NCBI GenBank assembly: GCA_964570625.1
Contig: CAZMYW010000024.1
Location: forward strand, 1-17,338
Reading direction: 5' to 3'
Origin: JBFLXB01 sp964570625
Lineage (GTDB): Bacteria; Nitrospirota; Nitrospiria; 2-01-FULL-66-17
DNA: 17,338 nt
A program made the position numbers and the translations under genes. Below the pieces are notes generated by a model. The model was not told the origin of the DNA, made no database searches, and saw only the letters and a list, made by a program, of their open reading frames with translations. Below, one piece after another: positions 6,063 through 12,833 of this stretch (within the stretch, counting starts at the first letter, position 1; each line of letters starts with the position of its first letter).

Positions 6063-8015
6063 ATGACAGCCGTTTGGAAACACGCCCTGTGGGGCGCAAT
6101 TGCCGTGTTGTGCGCGGTCGCGTTTGCGATCGTAACCGGGCTGGTCCGCCCGGAGGAGAACGTCAACGCACTGTGGCTGGTGATCGCCGCGGTGTGTTTT
6201 TACGTCCTCGCGTTTCGATTCTACGGACGATTTCTGGGGCGGGTGGTCGGTCTCGACAACCGACGCGTCACGCCCGCACACCGCCTCAACGACGGAAAAA
6301 ACTTTCATCCCACGCACCGGTGGGTGCTCTTCGGCCATCACTTCGCCGCGATCGCGGGCGCGGGGCCGCTCCTCGGGCCCGTGTTGGCGGCCCAGTTCGG
6401 GTATCTCCCCGGGTTCTTGTGGTTGGTGATCGGCGCGGTGGTGGCGGGCGCGGTACAAGACTTCGTGATTCTGGTGGGGTCGTTGCGCCGCAACGGTCGA
6501 TCGCTCCCGCAGATCGCCCGCGACGAGGTGGGACCGGTCACCGGTCTCGCCACCGCGATCGCCGTCCTGTTCATCGTGATCGTGGCTCTTGCCGGCCTGG
6601 GGCTGGCCGTGGTCAACGCGCTCGCCCACAACGCATGGGGCACGGCGACGCTGGCGATGACCATTCCCATTGCGTTGTTCATGGGGATGTACCTTCAGCA
6701 TTGGCGCCCGGGTCGAGTCGGCGAGGTGTCGCTGATCGGTGTGGTGCTGCTCCTGGCCGCGGTGGTGGTCGGCCGTCCGTTGGCCGCGACCCCGCTGGGC
6801 GCCGTATTCGACCTGGGGCGTGAGAGCCTGGTGTGGTGGCTGGCGGGTTATGGATTTCTCGCGTCGGTGTTGCCCGTCTGGCTCTTGCTGGCGCCGCGCG
6901 ACTACCTGTCGTCATTCATGAAAGTCGGCGTCGTGGTGTTGCTCGCCGCCGGTGTCGTGGCGATGGCGCCGGAACTCCAGATGCCGGCCACTACGGCGTT
7001 TGTCGATGGCGGCGGCCCGATCATCCCCGGCACGTTGTTCCCGTTCGTCTTCATTACCATTGCGTGCGGGGCTATCTCCGGGTTTCACTCTCTGGTATGC
7101 TCCGGCACCACGCCCAAGATGATCCAGCGCGAAAGCGACGCGATGGTGGGTTACGGTGCGATGTTGATGGAAAGCTTCGTGGGTGTGATGGCCCTGATCG
7201 CCGCGACGATCCTCATTCCGGGAGACTACTTCGCAATCAACACCACGTTGCCTCCGGCGGAACTCGCCGCGTTGGGGTTTCCGCCGGTCGAGGTCGGGGA
7301 GCTCTCGCGGATGGTGGAGACCAATGTCGAAGGCCGGCCCGGCGGCGCGGTCTCGCTGGCGGTGGGCATGGCGTCGATCTTCGCGTCGATCCCCGGCCTG
7401 CGTGGCTTGATCGCGTACTGGTATCAATTCGCGCTGTTGTTCGAGGCGCTGTTTATTCTGACGACCATCGACGCGGGTACACGCGTGGCGCGGTATCTTC
7501 TTCAGGAGATGGGCGGCGTGGCGTCTAAACGCGTGGCTGACCTGAACTGGATGCCGGGTGTGTTGCTGTCGAGCGGGGTGGTCGTCGCGTCGTGGGGGTA
7601 TTTAATCGCCAACGGGACGATCGCGACGGTGTGGCCAATGTTCGGCGCCGCCAACCAGTTGCTGGGCACACTCGCGCTGTGCGTGGGAACCACGTTGCTC
7701 ATCAAGATGGGCCAGGCCCGCTACCTGTGGGTCACGGTTGTGCCGATGCTGTTCGTCGGGGCCATCACGCTGAGCGCGTCATGGCAGCTCTTCGGGCTGT
7801 TTTCAGCCAAAGCCGCCGCCGCGACCGCAGCCAAAGACGCGTTCAACTTTCGTCTCGACGCCGTCCTGGTGGCGGTGGTGGCGATCCTCGCCGTCATCAT
7901 CCTCGTGGATTCCGCGCGCCAGTGGTACGGATATCTGGTTCAGAAGCGGCCTTACCGCTCGACCGAGATCAGCGGGCCCGAAGTGTATTCGCTGCCCACC
8001 GACCCAGGGTGCTAG
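6063..8015 (+). CDS. cstA: CstA-family carbon starvation protein (peptide or pyruvate transporter)
   Basis: This inner-membrane transporter has 650 residues and many hydrophobic helices (roughly 16-18). It is similar along its length to E. coli CstA as I remember it. Hallmarks are VLFGHHFAAIAGAGPLLGPVLAAQFGYLPG near 82-111, GAVQDF, PVWLLLAPRDYLSSF, LFPFVFITIACGAISGFHSLVCSGTTPKMI, and FEALFILTTIDAGTR. CstA and its paralogue BtsT import peptides and/or pyruvate under nutrient limitation in E. coli. The ATG at 6063 aligns with the family start (about ten residues before the first helix) but has no ribosome binding site. No cstA-associated small protein gene follows. The TAG stop is part of a sequence shared with the repeat element downstream. 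Confidence 0.93.
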   Translation: MTAVWKHALWGAIAVLCAVAFAIVTGLVRPEENVNALWLVIAAVCFYVLAFRFYGRFLGRVVGLDNRRVTPAHRLNDGKNFHPTHRWVLFGHHFAAIAGAGPLLGPVLAAQFGYLPGFLWLVIGAVVAGAVQDFVILVGSLRRNGRSLPQIARDEVGPVTGLATAIAVLFIVIVALAGLGLAVVNALAHNAWGTATLAMTIPIALFMGMYLQHWRPGRVGEVSLIGVVLLLAAVVVGRPLAATPLGAVFDLGRESLVWWLAGYGFLASVLPVWLLLAPRDYLSSFMKVGVVVLLAAGVVAMAPELQMPATTAFVDGGGPIIPGTLFPFVFITIACGAISGFHSLVCSGTTPKMIQRESDAMVGYGAMLMESFVGVMALIAATILIPGDYFAINTTLPPAELAALGFPPVEVGELSRMVETNVEGRPGGAVSLAVGMASIFASIPGLRGLIAYWYQFALLFEALFILTTIDAGTRVARYLLQEMGGVASKRVADLNWMPGVLLSSGVVVASWGYLIANGTIATVWPMFGAANQLLGTLALCVGTTLLIKMGQARYLWVTVVPMLFVGAITLSASWQLFGLFSAKAAAATAAKDAFNFRLDAVLVAVVAILAVIILVDSARQWYGYLVQKRPYRSTEISGPEVYSLPTDPGC

Positions 8016-8305
8016 GAGCCTGTCCATGAACCTGCACGCGCCAAGGGCGCGGATATTAATCGGTCTGGAGGGACATCGCAGGTGGCGAAGCAATGGTCAT
8101 CTGCGGCGTTGCGCGCATGCTTCGCCAAGCGTGCGGTATGAACGCATCGACAGCGCCACAGGTCGGCGCGAAGCGCTTTCCGGTGCTCACGTACGCACAC
8201 AGTACGCTCCGCTCCGGTGCTCGCGGCGCCTGGTGACCCACCTTCAAAAATCGAAATGTAGGAAGTCCCTGAAGGGGACATCTGACGCATTCCTGAACAG
8301 GCTCC
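8015..8305 (+). repeat. Palindromic intergenic repeat, copy B (long form)
   Basis: This is a 291-bp element bounded by perfect 9-bp inverted repeats, GGAGCCTGT (8015-8023) and ACAGGCTCC (8297-8305). Its core holds CATCTGCGGCGTTG (8098-8111) and the family loop CTCACGTACG, CACAC, AGTACGCT (8186-8208). Between these is about 75 bp absent from copies A and C, and its flanking arms are longer. Inner pairing includes GGTCA (8095-8099) with TGACC (8234-8238) and a small GTCCC/GGGAC hairpin at 8265-8279. Its left end, CTAGGAGCCTGTCCATGAAC (8012-8031), matches copy C at 18 of 20 positions and includes the cstA stop codon. I see no gene in the 323-bp gap between cstA and der. Confidence 0.75.
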
Positions 8306-8326
8306 CGCCCGAGAGCACTCGGGCGG
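8305..8326 (+). terminator. GC-rich hairpin just upstream of der
   Basis: CCGCCCGAG (8305-8313) and CTCGGGCGG (8318-8326) form a perfect 9-bp stem with loop AGCA, followed by TCAGTTAAGG. It could be the cstA terminator. It also ends only 12 nt before the der ATG, so it may instead influence der expression. Confidence 0.5.
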
Positions 8327-8338
8327 TCAGTTAAGGTT

Positions 8339-9712
8339 ATGGTATCTACCGTGTATCCAAGACCGTTCGTGGCCGTGATCGGCCGACCTAATGTGGGCAA
8401 GTCCACGTTCTTCAATCGCCTGATCGGGCACCGCGTTGCGGTGGTGCAGGACCAGCCGGGCGTGACGCGCGACCGCAACTACCGTGCGGTGGAGTATTCC
8501 GGCGTGCGCTTCACATTGGTCGACACCGGGGGGATTGTTCCGGATCATCGGCCGGCGTCCTCGGCGAAGGACGACCGCGAGGCGGGTGCGCGCCTGCTGG
8601 CCGACGTCCAGCGCCAGACCGACATCGCGATCGAGGAAGCCGACGTCATCATCTACCTGATGGACGGTCTGGAAGGGCTGATGCCGATCGATCGAGAGAT
8701 TGGAAACCGGCTGCGCAAGATCAGCAAGCCCGTCTGGTATGCCGTCAATAAGGTCGACGGCCCCAAACACGATGCCAAGCTCATGGAGTTCTATCAGCTC
8801 GGCGTCGAGCGGCTCTTTCCCCTGTCCGCGGAACATGGGTATGGCGTGGATGATTTGTTGGAAGCCGCGATCCCCAAGCGAGGACCGAACGCGGAGCCTG
8901 CCGAGCCCGACACGATGCCGCGGGTTGTGGTCTTGGGCCGGCCCAACGCCGGTAAGTCCACGCTAATCAACACCGTGATCGGCGAAGAGCGGTTGGTCAC
9001 CAGCGAGGTGCCCGGGACCACGCGCGATACCATCGACACGCTGGTCGAACGGGGAGGGAAGACCTATCGCTTCGTCGACACCGCGGGCCTGCGCCGTCGC
9101 GGCAAGGTCAGCCGGGGGGTGGAGCATTTCAGCGCGGAGCGAGCCCACGACGCGCTGGCCCGGGCGGACCTGGCCCTGGTCCTCATCGACGCGGCCGAAG
9201 GCGCGGTGGATCAAGAGGCCAAAATCGTGGGAGAAGTATTGGCTGCGGGCCGCGCCTGTGTGCTGGTCATCAACAAGTGGGACCTGAAGCCGCAGGGCGA
9301 AAACGACCGAACGGGGTTCCTCGCCGAGGTCACGCGCCGCTTTGCATTTGTGGAGCATGCCCCGGTCTTGTTTATTTCGGCGCTCAAAGGCACGGGCATG
9401 GGGAAGATCTTTTCGACTATCGATCAGGTGATGACGGCTTATACCACCCGGATCACCACCGGGGATCTCAACCGCTTCTTTGACGGCGTGGTCCGCAACC
9501 ACCCCCCCCCATTGTCCAAAGGGCATCCGGTCCGCCTCAACTACATCACGCAGGCAGGGGTGAAACCCCCGACGTTCGTGGTCTTCGCCAGCGACGCCAA
9601 AGCCGTGGCCACGCACTACCGCCGCTACCTGGAAAACGCTCTCCGCCAGCGATTCGGCTTCCGCGGCACGCCAATCCGAATTGTCGTCCGGTCGAAACGT
9701 CGCGCCAAGTAG
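8339..9712 (+). CDS. der: Ribosome-assembly GTPase Der (EngA)
   Basis: Der has two GTPase domains in tandem and helps assemble the 50S subunit. Here the first domain shows GRPNVGKS (15-22), PGVTRDR (40-46), DTGG (62-65) and NKVD (137-140). The second shows GRPNAGKS (200-207), PGTTRD (225-230), DTAG (247-250) and NKWD (312-315). A C-terminal KH-like domain (about 355-450) includes NYITQ and PPTFVVF. The length, 457 residues, is normal. The first domain carries about 13 extra residues after DTGG compared with E. coli Der. The start is the ATG at 8339, with a poorly spaced AAGG; GTG at 8351 is a possible alternative. A run of nine C (9502-9510) encodes part of a Pro tract. Confidence 0.97.
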   Translation: MVSTVYPRPFVAVIGRPNVGKSTFFNRLIGHRVAVVQDQPGVTRDRNYRAVEYSGVRFTLVDTGGIVPDHRPASSAKDDREAGARLLADVQRQTDIAIEEADVIIYLMDGLEGLMPIDREIGNRLRKISKPVWYAVNKVDGPKHDAKLMEFYQLGVERLFPLSAEHGYGVDDLLEAAIPKRGPNAEPAEPDTMPRVVVLGRPNAGKSTLINTVIGEERLVTSEVPGTTRDTIDTLVERGGKTYRFVDTAGLRRRGKVSRGVEHFSAERAHDALARADLALVLIDAAEGAVDQEAKIVGEVLAAGRACVLVINKWDLKPQGENDRTGFLAEVTRRFAFVEHAPVLFISALKGTGMGKIFSTIDQVMTAYTTRITTGDLNRFFDGVVRNHPPPLSKGHPVRLNYITQAGVKPPTFVVFASDAKAVATHYRRYLENALRQRFGFRGTPIRIVVRSKRRAK

Positions 9713-9742
9713 AGGTTTTCTGTTGATTTGGTTTTTGGTTGC

Positions 9743-9762
9743 GACCCGGGTTTCCCCGGGTC
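9743..9762 (+). terminator. Hairpin downstream of der
   Basis: GACCCGGG (9743-9750) and CCCGGGTC (9755-9762) form a perfect 8-bp stem with a TTTC loop, 30 nt after the der stop. It abuts repeat copy C. T-rich sequence precedes rather than follows it, so intrinsic termination is only a possibility. Confidence 0.4.
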
Positions 9763-9888
9763 GAGCCCGTTCAGCAGCGCGCCAGATGCCAGGCGGAGCT
9801 GCGCGTTCGCACCGCAGCGTACTGTATGCGTACGTGAGGAGCGAACGCGCAGCGACAACGCCGCAGATGGCCGTTGATGGACGGGCTC
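9763..9888 (-). repeat. Palindromic intergenic repeat, copy C
   Basis: This is a 126-bp element in minus orientation, bounded by GAGCCCGT (9763-9770) and ACGGGCTC (9881-9888). It has a perfect 13-bp inner stem, GCTGCGCGTTCGC (9798-9810) with GCGAACGCGCAGC (9841-9853). The 30-nt loop has, on the minus strand, CTCACGTACG, CATAC, AGTACGCT. The minus strand also has CATCTGCGGCGTTGTCGC and GCTCCGCCTGGCA, shared with copy A. It touches the TAG of the VWA lipoprotein gene (9889-9891) and lies between two convergent genes, der and the VWA gene. Confidence 0.85.
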
Positions 9889-10656
9889 CTAGGCAGAGGC
9901 GGAGCGGACGCGATAGTCGACATTGTCCCGCACCCACTTCCACAGCCGTTCCTGTTGCGCCAACTCCACGTTCGGCGCCATCTGTTCCTTCCAGCCTTTC
10001 ATGACCTCGGCCTCGACGCTCCACATGCGCACGCGCTGCCGCGGCACCAGTTTGCGCCAGTGGTCTCCAACCTTGGGGCTGGCGTAGGCCAATCTGAGCG
10101 TGAGGTTGCGGGTCAGATAGTCCAGTGAGCTCAAATCGAGCGTGGCATAAGCTGCCTCGCCTGTCTGGCCGTTCGCGTCCGGGACGCCGTCACTGATCAC
10201 CACCAGACTGATCGGCGCCAGCACCAAATTGCGCTCCTTGGAGATGCGAGCGACCTGCTGGAAAAACGCGTTGAAATCCGTCAGCGTGTCGGTCGGCGGA
10301 AACCAGGTCCGCAGATCGGCTTCGATCTGCTCCACGGTTTTTCCGGAGAAATCGTGGATAGGGTGAAACGCTTTGGGTTCGTCCGCGCTCCGCCCGCCGA
10401 TCGACCCGACGAACAGTTCCCGCGGTACGGCGAGGCCGCCCAAATCATTGAGGTGGCCGTAGAGATAGTGAGCCAGAAACGCCATTGAATCGTCGTAGTA
10501 CCCGGAACTCCCGAACGATCCGCTGGTGTCCACGCCTACGAACATGGTGAGCCGCGGCTTGTGCGTATCGGTCTTGGGCGCGCAGGCAACAAGAGCGCTC
10601 GCCACGACAAGCGGCCCGATCAACCAGATCGCGAACGATCGCGTGCGCCGCGTCAT
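9889..10656 (-). CDS. Lipoprotein with a von Willebrand A (VWA) domain
   Basis: The 255-residue product starts with a lipoprotein signal peptide ending in the lipobox LVAC (22-25), so Cys25 would be lipidated. The mature part begins a VWA fold at about 35. MFVGVDTSGSFGS contains the metal-ion-dependent adhesion site DxSxS (Asp43, Ser45, Ser47); a Thr at 124 or 126 (PTDTLTDF) and VVISDG (Asp156) supply the other MIDAS elements. A complete MIDAS predicts Mg-dependent protein binding. The Asp residue after Ala26-Pro27 that would favour inner-membrane retention in E. coli is absent, so outer-membrane location is likely. The ATG overlaps the stop of the preceding membrane-protein gene as ATGA. The partner and function are unknown. 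Confidence 0.8.
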   Translation of the reverse strand: MTRRTRSFAIWLIGPLVVASALVACAPKTDTHKPRLTMFVGVDTSGSFGSSGYYDDSMAFLAHYLYGHLNDLGGLAVPRELFVGSIGGRSADEPKAFHPIHDFSGKTVEQIEADLRTWFPPTDTLTDFNAFFQQVARISKERNLVLAPISLVVISDGVPDANGQTGEAAYATLDLSSLDYLTRNLTLRLAYASPKVGDHWRKLVPRQRVRMWSVEAEVMKGWKEQMAPNVELAQQERLWKWVRDNVDYRVRSASA

Positions 10657-11885
10657 GGCATCACCTTCTTCGGCTGAAGTTGGATCGTTCCCAGCGCCTG
10701 CCGTGTGGCCATCACGTCTTTCAAGGTCTTGAACGGCAGGTTGAAAATCGGCCGTGAGGTCACCAGGATGAGGGAGAAATTGACCATCGCTCCCAACACG
10801 TGGAGGGCCGGTAACGCGAGGAACTCCAGCATTTCGTCGCTCTTCTCGTGCAGCCAGGTGATTTCACGTTTGAAGTCCGCGATGGGTTCGTGCCACCACG
10901 GGGCGGTGTCTTCGACCGTCACCGGCGCGGCTTGTTGCGGATCAACCAACGGTCGGCGCGAAATAAACGCCAGCAGCGGAGGTGTCCCGAACTGAGCGAA
11001 CAGGAACCACGTCATTCCACGGATACCGAGCCAGCCGAATGTCGCGAGGGCGAGCGTCAGGCCGATGCCCATGCGAAATTCTTCGCTGGTCTGTTGGGCG
11101 ATCCACGGCGTGATCGCGTCCACCAACTCGCGGTAGAGAAACATCACTTCGAAGAACATGACGAACAGCTCGACCACGATCATTTGCACCAAGAACTTCA
11201 CCTCGTGCGCCTTGACCGCATCGATCAACGCCTGCACGCAGGCAAAGCTGCCCGCGATGAGCATGAACAAAAAGAGCCACAAGACCGGTCCCAACAGCGG
11301 AGGCGTGTCCGCGCCGACGAGGTCCGCGATGACCTCGGACACCGTGGGAAATAGGGTGTAGGTGAAGATCGTGGTTTCGAGCACGCACCAGAAGAGGAGC
11401 ATGACGAACGCGATCCAGGGCACACCGGGCTTGAAATAACTCTCCGTCATCTTGCCGGTCATCGTGAACGGCAACATGATGACCTGGCGCACGGCCTCGG
11501 CCAACATCTTGACGGCTAACCGGACCAGCGTGAACGCCCATCCGACGATGACGGTCGCGGCTCGGATGGTCCCCACCCAGTACAGCCACACCGCGCGCGC
11601 GCCGTCCCACCACCCCAATGCCAAGGCGGAGAAAAATCCCACACGATTGGAGCGAAACGGCACCGTGTACACGGCCAGTAAGGTGCACCACACCGCGGAC
11701 GCCCACAGCAGGACCGGCAACAGCAGGAATGTGAATTTTGCCGCTGCAGCCCAGCCAGAGTCCGAGTACGTAAAAAACGTCAGCAGAACGTCCTGCATCC
11801 CGGGGATCCACGAGATGGGAGCCAAAAGGACCTCTGCAACGGACCGCCACTGTTCCGGAACCATTTCTAACATCCGCTCGAACAT
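10653..11885 (-). CDS. Polytopic inner-membrane protein of unknown function, partner of the VWA lipoprotein
   Basis: The 410-residue product has about seven strongly hydrophobic segments (near 51-73, 96-122, 155-178, 197-220, 231-251, 272-296 and 359-376). A soluble, Trp- and acid-rich loop lies at about 312-356 and a basic tail follows. I do not recognise the family, and no transporter or enzyme motif is visible. The ATG at 11885 is well supported: a full AAGGAGG (11891-11897) lies five bases upstream. An in-frame GTG at 11951 has no usable spacing. It is the first gene of a two-gene operon and overlaps the VWA lipoprotein gene as ATGA, so the two are probably made together and act together at the envelope. 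Confidence 0.75.
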   Translation of the reverse strand: MFERMLEMVPEQWRSVAEVLLAPISWIPGMQDVLLTFFTYSDSGWAAAAKFTFLLLPVLLWASAVWCTLLAVYTVPFRSNRVGFFSALALGWWDGARAVWLYWVGTIRAATVIVGWAFTLVRLAVKMLAEAVRQVIMLPFTMTGKMTESYFKPGVPWIAFVMLLFWCVLETTIFTYTLFPTVSEVIADLVGADTPPLLGPVLWLFLFMLIAGSFACVQALIDAVKAHEVKFLVQMIVVELFVMFFEVMFLYRELVDAITPWIAQQTSEEFRMGIGLTLALATFGWLGIRGMTWFLFAQFGTPPLLAFISRRPLVDPQQAAPVTVEDTAPWWHEPIADFKREITWLHEKSDEMLEFLALPALHVLGAMVNFSLILVTSRPIFNLPFKTLKDVMATRQALGTIQLQPKKVMP

Positions 11886-11924
11886 ATCCACCTCCTTGGT
11901 TCGCCCGCCGGTTCCCGTCGCCGC

Positions 11925-11949
11925 GATCGAGACCGGCACAGTCTCGATC
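11925..11949 (-). promoter_or_regulatory. Leader hairpin of the membrane protein / VWA operon
   Basis: GATCGAGAC and GTCTCGATC (11941-11949 and 11925-11933) form a perfect 9-bp stem with a 7-nt loop. It lies in the predicted 5' leader, 27 nt before the Shine-Dalgarno sequence. Upstream in the same leader is GGCTCCTGGAGCC followed by ATTTTT (minus strand, 11973 down to 11955), which looks like a short intrinsic terminator. Confidence 0.4.
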
Positions 11950-12011
11950 ACCTTAAAAATGGCTCCAGGAGCCGATTCGCGTGCAGTCCAGTCACCCCAA
12001 ACAGCGTGGGG

Positions 12012-12039
12012 AAGGTAGCACGGAACTGCCAGAGGTCAA
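12012..12039 (-). promoter_or_regulatory. Promoter of the membrane protein / VWA operon
   Basis: On the minus strand TTGACC (12034-12039) and TACCTT (12012-12017) are 16 nt apart. Transcription would begin near 12004 and give a leader of about 120 nt. The -10 box resembles that of cstA (TACCAT). Confidence 0.4.
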
Positions 12040-12084
12040 GGCGCGTATTGGGCGGAGTCGGAAAACTTCGTGCCCGCCGGACCC

Positions 12085-12114
12085 TTGACAAAGAGGGTAT
12101 CGATTCAGTATTTT
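12085..12114 (+). promoter_or_regulatory. Promoter of the tetR-efflux operon
   Basis: A consensus TTGACA (12085-12090) is followed after 18 nt by TATTTT (12109-12114). The -10 lies inside the operator-like inverted repeat, so a bound repressor would block it. Confidence 0.55.
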
Positions 12115-12147
12115 GAACCCATGTTCATAATATTGAATCTGCATTCA
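12102..12147 (+). promoter_or_regulatory. Operator-like inverted-repeat array, probable TetR binding site
   Basis: Two sites of the form TGAAY-N4-RTTCA occur: TGAACCCATGTTCA (12114-12127) and TGAATCTGCATTCA (12134-12147). Their starts are exactly 20 bp apart. A third RTTCA half-site at 12103-12107 keeps the same 20-bp step. The first site is also the centre of a larger palindrome at 12102-12139, with 15 of 17 positions matching across a CCAT centre. It is AT-rich in a GC-rich genome. TetR-family repressors of RND pumps often bind TGAAT/ATTCA-type palindromes, and this array covers the tetR promoter, so autoregulation is the simple reading. Confidence 0.6.
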
Positions 12148-12185
12148 CCTTGGCGAGGTTCGGCGTGGCGCGTTGAGGATCGATC

Positions 12186-12833
12186 ATGACGATCTCACCC
12201 CGCAAAGCCCGCGAACTCGCGCAGCGCAAGGTCGAGATCCTCACCGTGGCGGAGCGCCTGTTCGCTCGAAAAGGGTTCTTCAAGACCAGCATGGCGGAGA
12301 TCGCGCAGGAGGCGGAGTTCTCGGTGGGCTCGCTCTACCAATTCTTCCCCTCCAAAGAGGCGGTGTACGTGGCGCTGATGGAGGAGAAGTTCGAAGAGTA
12401 TCTGGCGCTGGTGCAACGCGACGTGGCCGGAGCGAAGACCGCGCTGGACCAACTCGACGCGTTGATCGCCACCAAGGTCGGCTTTTTCGAAAAACACAGG
12501 AATTTTTTCCGAATCTACGTCACGGAATGGGGCGTCGGAGAGTGCTCCATCAAAGGCGTGTTGGGCAAGCGGATCTCGTCGTTGCGCGAAGAGTACCTCG
12601 CGTTGCTCACCAAAACCATGGAGACGGGTATCAGACGCCGCCTGTTCAAGAAACTCGACGCGCGGGAGATGGCCCACCTGTTCGACGGCATGATGAACGC
12701 CATTATCCACCAGTGGATCGCCAGCGCCGGCGAGGAATCGTTGGTCGCCAAGGCCGATGCAATTCGGGACGTCTTTCTACGCGGGGTGTTGGTCGGACAA
12801 CCGGTTAGGGTCAAGATGAGAGGTCGGTCATGA
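12186..12833 (+). CDS. TetR/AcrR-family transcriptional regulator of the efflux operon
   Basis: The 215-residue product has the N-terminal TetR helix-turn-helix: ILTVAERLFARKGFFKTSMAEIAQEAEFSVGSLYQFFPSKEAVY occupies about 18-61. A helical ligand-binding domain follows. GAGG lies eight bases before the ATG. The gene leads an operon with tolC-like, adaptor and pump genes, and its TGA overlaps the next ATG (ATGA). It is therefore most likely the local repressor of the pump, released by a pump substrate, acting at the inverted repeats over its own promoter. The ligand is not predictable. About 300 bp separate it from the divergent membrane-protein operon, whose promoter is 60 bp from the operator and might also respond. 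Confidence 0.92.
   Translation: MTISPRKARELAQRKVEILTVAERLFARKGFFKTSMAEIAQEAEFSVGSLYQFFPSKEAVYVALMEEKFEEYLALVQRDVAGAKTALDQLDALIATKVGFFEKHRNFFRIYVTEWGVGECSIKGVLGKRISSLREEYLALLTKTMETGIRRRLFKKLDAREMAHLFDGMMNAIIHQWIASAGEESLVAKADAIRDVFLRGVLVGQPVRVKMRGRS

Noticed and set aside
4339..9888. The repeated intergenic palindromes as a CRISPR array or tRNA-like genes
   Set aside because: The copies are kilobases apart, not regularly spaced, vary in their stems, and have no tRNA or direct-repeat/spacer organisation.
10942..11850. 302-residue minus-strand frame inside the membrane-protein gene
   Set aside because: It is a shadow in another frame. The hydrophobic product with a perfect ribosome binding site is the real one.
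11886..11951. GTG at 11951 as the start of the membrane protein, adding 22 residues
   Set aside because: AAGG directly abuts the GTG with no spacing, the added residues overlap a leader hairpin, and ATG at 11885 has an ideal AAGGAGG.
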